From NCBI GenBank assembly GCA_026826555.1, contig JAKSZT010053764.1, forward strand, positions 13,970,543 to 14,034,542: DNA of 64,000 nt, read 5' to 3'. Made by a program: the position numbers and the translations under genes. Within the stretch, counting starts at the first letter, position 1. Each line of letters begins with the position of its first letter. Shown here piece after piece: positions 58,990 to 64,000 of this stretch. The notes beneath the pieces are model-generated. The model was not told the origin of the DNA. It ran no database searches and saw nothing but the letters and a program-made list of their open reading frames with translations. Source of the DNA: Tolypeutes matacus. Taxonomy: Eukaryota > Chordata > Mammalia > Cingulata > Chlamyphoridae.

Positions 58990-59780
58990 TTTATAAAGGG
59001 AATCATATAAAAGTATAAAAATTATTTGGAAAATCCATTGGATGTGTTTATTATTTATTGTTGTAATAAAAGCAAACTGAAATCCCACCTCCCTAATGAA
59101 TGCTTTAAGCTCTTATTTATTCTTTTGATGATTATAACCTGGGATAATATCTAGAAAACACACACAAAAAAAATTTCAGGTAAAGCTTTATTATTTCACT
59201 CTTGAGTAAGGGAAAACACTGAGTTATTGGCAATCAAATGGAAAAATGTCTTATAATAAATAATGCTTCATTTTATTGTTGGCATAAAAGTCTCAGCTCT
59301 AAGAGTAACCTAGAAAGCATTGTGAGGGCTTTTCTGTGAAAAGAAATAAAGCCAAATGTTTAATGTGAAGACTATAGTATAATCCAGACTCAGGATTGAG
59401 TAGGAATCATCACATCCCACTTTTTATAGTCAAAGATGTTAAAATTAAATGGAATAAGTTAGGAATAATGACATAACTGAAAAGCTTTGGCTGGGTATTC
59501 TCCATTGCATGCAACTTCTCAAAGATATTTTTATCTCAATATTTGATTATATATACTCAAAATACATCTCTAAATTCCACAGGGTATTAAATCTCTATAA
59601 CAAGGTAAAGCACTCCCTTAGACACTTTTGCTATTTCTTTGTTCTAGAAGGCCCAAATAGACCATGTCAAGATCCTTGATCAGAATGTTTTGACATTTCC
59701 AATCTAGCTGAATCTAAGTATTACCAAGATACCACAACAGTATTTTACTTCTAAAGGTAATATGTATTTTTAAATGTTGT
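58990..59780. other. Non-coding stretch, nothing recognised
   Basis: AT-rich single-copy-looking sequence without a nameable repeat or frame. Confidence 0.45.
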
Positions 59781-59785
59781 AAAGA

Positions 59786-59870
59786 TTTACTCATTCATTC
59801 ATTCATTCATTCATTCAAGAAATGTATTGGAGTACCAATTAGGAACCTACAAGATGATGGGAGATATAAA
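59786..59870 (-). mobile_element. L2 3' end with (ATTC)n
   Basis: 'cattcattcattcattcatt' followed by 'caagaaatgtattggagtac' is the reverse complement of the L2 3' terminus with its ATGA repeats. Confidence 0.7.
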
Positions 59871-60024
59871 TCTCCTACTTTTAATTTTCACTGGATTTAG
59901 TTCATCCACATTGCCACAAAAAAGGGCAATATAAATTACTTAGGTACTTCCTGTTTTCACTGTACTAATTTCATGTACTAGTCCATTTTACCTTAACCAA
60001 GGATACTAGAAATACTTTATTACT

Positions 60025-60190
60025 TGCCTCTCCATTCAATGAGTGCCTCTTCCATGAAATTTTTCCTGATCATACCTATTGGAAATTATGCCTTTCTTCT
60101 CTATTGCATATGTTCATAAACCAATCTTGTATTTTAGTTTATTTTAATATCTTTCAATTTAGTCCACACACTCTCAGAGAGCGGGGCCCC
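60025..60190 (+). mobile_element. L2 LINE fragment
   Basis: 'tccatgaaatttttcctgat' and 'tctcagagagcggggcccct' follow the L2 3' region order, diverged. Confidence 0.5.
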
Positions 60191-60202
60191 TGATGCCACA
60201 CC

Positions 60203-60330
60203 CTCATTCATTCATTCATTCATTCATATTTATTCACTCAATAAGAAAGATACTGGACCAGGCTTTATGTAAAACAGAAAGATAAATAAGACACAGCTGC
60301 CACCATCAATTTGGCTTTAGTTTAAGTGGT
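60203..60330 (-). mobile_element. L2 3' end with (ATTC)n
   Basis: 'cattcattcattcattcata' then 'tttattcactcaataagaaa' and 'aagataaataagacacagct', antisense L2 terminus. It abuts the sense L2 fragment upstream. Confidence 0.65.
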
Positions 60331-60689
60331 AAAAAAGACATGTAAATAATTTCCATGACATGATTCCTATACATTTTCTTACATCTAAACAAGTGTGAAC
60401 TTGAGTTGAAGGGTTTTCCCAGGATTCCTGTCCCCTGCTTTTTCACATATCTCACATAATTTAACAATATCATGAACAAAATAGGAACTATATAAACATG
60501 TGTTGGCTGTGTATTTGTTGAGAAGTTTTTAAGATTTTTATGTTAGGCACACCAAATTTCTTTTTTTTTTTTTTTTTTGCCCATGCATGTCTTAAAGCTA
60601 CCCACTGTGTTACTTAGTCACATTTGTATTTTCAGATTCTGGTGGCTCATAACTAATACAAGGAGACAGAAATCTTAATGGAAACACAA

Positions 60690-60925
60690 GACAGTAATAT
60701 ACAGTTATAAAAGTACTGCATTTCAAATCAGAGCATCTGCTCTTAACTTTGGCTCCTTCATTTCTTAGTTGTGTGATTTGGGTCATTAGATTACCTCTGT
60801 CTCTGGGTCTCAGTTTCCTTATTTGTAAAACAGGGATAATAATAGCCACCCAGCAAGGCTATTGTGAGGCACGAATGAAGAAACATGTTTAAAAGTATTT
60901 GGCAAACTGCAAAGTGTTTTTAAAA
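60690..60925 (+). mobile_element. MIR SINE
   Basis: Sense MIR: 'tttcaaatcagagcatctgc', 'cttagttgtgtgatttgggt', 'ctcagtttccttatttgtaa', 'aacagggataataatagcca', 'ggctattgtgaggcacgaat'. A long, well preserved copy. Confidence 0.85.
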
Positions 60926-61244
60926 TGATGTTGTGAGGTTATAAGGTGCCTATGGTCAGTTAAAGGGTACCAAGTAGTAAAATACATTACGAACTTTCCT
61001 TGCTGCTATTCCTTGCAAGCGTGACCTGCACTGATACCTTATCAATTTAGAAAAGTCATATTCTGTCATTGAATCTCAGTATTTCTAACCACAACATGAA
61101 AAGATGCTTTATATAGGAAATGGCCTAATGGAATCCAGTATTCCATGACCCCACAAATAGGTATAAAATCTTCAGAAATCTTTATAAAGGTAAAGTGAAA
61201 TATAACGGTGCATTCACACATTATTAGCAGCTCTCAATTGTAGA

Positions 61245-61310
61245 ATGCTTTTTTGGTGCCAGGCAGTGCACAAAGCACTTTACAGACATTATCTTAGCAT
61301 AGTATATGGA
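61245..61310 (-). mobile_element. MIR fragment
   Basis: 'ggtgccaggcagtgcacaaa' and 'gcactttacagacattatct' match the antisense end of MIR-type repeats. Confidence 0.55.
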
Positions 61311-61374
61311 TGGGAATCTAAATATACAGTCAGAAGATGCCACACTGACTTAGACTGTACTATGCTATAATGGT

Positions 61375-61560
61375 CAAGAATGGGTTCTAGAGTCCAAAGA
61401 CCTAGATTCAATCCAGGCTTTATCCCTAAAATAAACAAGCAAGAAAGCAAACAAGCAAATAAGCAAATAAGGCTAGTGTTAGTCCCTTTCTCCTAAGGTT
61501 GTTGTGAGGACTAAATTTAGTAACGCATAAAGAACATATGCAGAGTATCTTTCTCAATGA
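61375..61560 (+). mobile_element. MIR SINE with A-rich replacement in the core
   Basis: 'gtcaagaatgggttctagag', 'gacctagattcaatccaggc' at the head, then a CAAG/CAAA/TAAG tetranucleotide-like patch (61430-61470), then the MIR end 'aaggttgttgtgaggactaa'. The central MIR block is missing. Confidence 0.65.
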
Positions 61561-61599
61561 GTGTTAGGTGATTATTTTTTTCAGCTCCTTCATACACTA

Positions 61600-61720
61600 G
61601 CAAATTTTCTTGGCCAAACTACCTGACCCCCCTGGACCTGAATTTCCTTATCTGTAAAATGAGGATATAATACCTATGTCTTTGTACTCGTGTGAGTATT
61701 AAATGAGATAATGGGTAAAT
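61600..61720 (+). mobile_element. MIR fragment
   Basis: 'ttggccaaactacctgaccc', 'gaatttccttatctgtaaaa', 'tgaggatataatacctatgt', 'gagtattaaatgagataatg': MIR core without its head. Confidence 0.7.
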
Positions 61721-61732
61721 TGGAAAACACAT

Positions 61733-62225
61733 TTTATTTTTTTCACTATTTTTATTTTTAAAATTAGCTTTTTTTTTCTTTTTTCTTTTTGGTATACAGT
61801 TCTATGAGTTCTCCCCCCACCCCATCCTGCTTGCTGTCTGCATCCATTCACTGGATGATCCTCTGTGTCTGTTTCTTGTCTTTTCATTTTTCTCCTCCAG
61901 GCTTCACCGGGATTCGATCCTAGGGACCTCCGATGTGGGAGAGAGGCACCCTGTCACTTGTGCCACCTCAGTTCCTGGTTTCTGGTGTGTCTCATCTTGG
62001 CTCTCTCCTGCGTCTTTCTTTTGTTCCATCATCATCTTGCTGCATGGCTCGGCTCACCACGTGTCCGTGTGGGCCTGTGGCTCGCCCCGCACAGGCCCAG
62101 CTCGCCCGCTCACCATTTGTTTGTTTGTTTGTTTGTTTAATTTTACCAGGAGGTCCCAGGGATCAAACCCGGGTCCCTCCATATGGTAGATGGATATCCA
62201 ACTACTTGAGCCACATCTGCTTCCC
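61733..62225 (-). mobile_element. DAS-type SINE, dimeric with long spacer
   Basis: In sense the first head has TGTGGCTCAAGTAGTTGG and GACCCGGGTTTGATCCC. A GC-rich spacer of about 150 bases follows, and then the second head with TGGCACAAGTGACAGGG and GTCCCTAGGATCGAATCCC. The tail is A-rich. Flanks 'acacattttatttt' and 'agacattttaaatc' give a weak target duplication. It contains a (GTTT)n patch (62116-62139). It is longer than the other two copies owing to its spacer. Confidence 0.85.
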
Positions 62226-63419
62226 TACAGACATTTTAAATCATATTATCATCTCATTCTTTTTGATTCTGCCACTTTTCTCTTCATGCTAAACACAGTA
62301 AACAACCAGGATATCTTCTGAAAGTAAACTCTGGATTACATTAGAATTCTAAGAAAACTGCATTTTATCACCAAGAGCAGTTGCCTCCCTTTGCTGTCAC
62401 CAGCAGTGACAGTCCCAGAGCCATCTAACTGGATGCTATGATGCCATGTGAGTCAGTGTCAGCAATCCTTAAGATACAGTGGGCTGTAAGATACAGTGTA
62501 TTTGGGGCACATCCCCTCCTCTGCTGATTCACCAGATGGCAGAACACAGTATTCACAGATGTCACCCATTCAATACCCACCAGGCCTAAATATGATTACA
62601 GGAGGGATCAATACAATTCTCTTCCTCATGATAGTAATAAGGAGTACGGAAGAGGGCAGCAGCCCTGTTGAAGTGAACGCATGTTATGGAGAAAGTTGAA
62701 ATAATTAAACCTTTTTATTTGCTCAAAGATTTTAAGGCTTGGGCTCCCCAACATGTATTTGAACAACTTTTCCTCCTCCTTAACTGCATGTATACATTAC
62801 ATTATCCAAAGTTAAGAAAATTCAAGACATAATGAATTGCTATTTCTTGAATGGAAGCCAAGTTATTTATTCATCTTCTAATTGATACACATATCCAGAT
62901 GAAAGGAAATATGCTGCTTAATGGCCCACATACAATTCCTAAATTCAATGTGTATAAACATTAGTATGGTGATAAGAATGGTTGATCTTCTAAGAACAGA
63001 GTTTACTTAAATATTATTTTACATGTTTTTCTTTTGGGGTCTGGTTGGGATGAGATAAAATGAGGAGTCTATATCAGTAGAGAGGCAATGTGGACATCGA
63101 GAGTGTATACTAGCCACCATTTTGCATGACATGAATACCTAGAAATACATATATATGCAATCAGAAATTGAGGAATCAGTGGGAAATTATTGCAGTAATT
63201 TTAGTCTATAAATTTTTAAACCTTTAACACTTGAAAATTTTCAGATTCTAATTACATAAACCATCTGTTAATGGTAATACAGCCATATGAATAATGAATG
63301 TAATAGCACCATGTAAACTATAAAACATTTTGCCAGTGTGAGTTATTACACCTCTTACCCTTGCCTGAAGACAATGGAGTCAGTGATATTTATAGATTAT
63401 TCAATGGTCCACATATTAC
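62226..63419. other. Non-coding stretch, nothing recognised
   Basis: No named repeat and no protein-like frame. The 67-codon frame at 62496-62699 has no recognisable domain. Confidence 0.45.
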
Positions 63420-63690
63420 GCTTCTTTTAAGACTCAGCTTAAAGCACTCCTTATTCTGATTCAACTCATCTGTCTCCATCTAAGTAGGAAAAATGACTTT
63501 CTTCCTACATTCTTACTACATCTGTTATAGCATTTTATCACTCTTTAGGTATTAGGTTTACTAATGCGTATACCTCGTTTCCAGACAAGATTCTAATTTC
63601 CTAGAAGGCAGGCTCCATCTTGTTCATCTTTGGGCAAGCCACCCTTCACCCCTTCACTAGGAGTTTGTACCTAGTTAGTATTCAATGATC
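63420..63690 (+). mobile_element. L2 LINE fragment
   Basis: L2 order is visible: 'taagactcagcttaaagcac', 'cttattctgattcaactcat', 'tagcattttatcactcttta', 'ctagaaggcaggctccatct', 'ctagttagtattcaatga'. Confidence 0.65.
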
Positions 63691-64000
63691 TTTTTTCAAT
63701 GATTTTTTTTTAACATTGTTGGTCACCTCAGTTAGATTTTAACTATGGTGCTATTTATTTTCTGACCCTTAAAGCAAAAATAATTATGTTCTTATAAATG
63801 TATCTGGTTATCTACTATGGACACATGCAGCCAGATTTATTTTGTGCCTTTCTTTAATCTACACAGGACATTCCCCTCTACAGTTCTTAGGGTAAAACTT
63901 TCTCTCTATGTTTTCTCTGATAAATGGCAGGCAGCACTTTTCCCTAGTGAGAAGGAAGTCAATAGGCTGTATTTTACTGTGACAGCTGGGCCATTTTACT
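63691..64000. other. Non-coding end of window
   Basis: Nothing recognised. Confidence 0.45.

Overview
The window is vertebrate nuclear DNA from a placental mammal, and most probably a xenarthran such as an armadillo. Three head-to-tail dimeric tRNA-derived SINEs of the DAS type (23.5, 40.6 and 61.7 kb), a distinctive L1 lineage, and the general mammalian repeats (MIR, L2, MER5A-like hAT, MaLR/MLT1 LTRs) support this. I find no host protein-coding gene, exon or structural RNA gene. All sizeable open frames I could interpret are pieces of L1 or of endogenous retroelements, or run through low-complexity and untranslated repeat sequence. All repeat names rest on recognition by eye, not on a database search.

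Layout. 1-1.34 kb: an L1 with an inverted 5' part. 1.9-2.4 kb: an unidentified poly-A insertion with 17-bp target duplications. 4.3-8.0 kb: an L2 piece, then an old L1 on the minus strand with its 5' end preserved and an LTR inserted in ORF1. 8.98-17.98 kb: a nearly complete L1 of about 9 kb on the minus strand, bounded by perfect 14-bp target duplications, carrying a very long 3' UTR, damaged ORFs and a mutated RT active site. 18-37 kb: ordinary non-coding sequence with MLT1-type LTRs, MIR, L2, MER5A, a DAS SINE and several L1 3' ends, one of them 5'-inverted. 37.1-49.6 kb: one ancient antisense L1 split by a younger L1 (itself carrying a SINE and a second L1 insertion), an MLT1 LTR and a MaLR provirus. 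49.65-50.34 kb: a solo LTR with exact 5-bp duplications. 50.7-51.8 kb: a processed (poly-A) copy of a retroviral transcript inside a MER5A. 52.5-59.0 kb: a second copy of the solo-LTR family split by an L1 with a full 5' UTR, an uninterrupted 308-codon ORF1, and an ORF2 deleted from the endonuclease onward. 59-64 kb: L2 and MIR fragments and a third DAS SINE.

The parts form a record of L1 activity. L1 copies, their truncated 3' ends, SINEs and processed transcripts are all poly-A-tailed and mostly flanked by target duplications, as expected of insertion by L1 reverse transcriptase. The most informative signals are a 2.4-2.9 kb L1 3' UTR module seen in five copies, its evolving (TA)n-containing tail, three twin-priming inversions, an RT-less L1 with intact ORF1, and the retrocopied ERV transcript. 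I see no sign of a new enzymatic or defence system.
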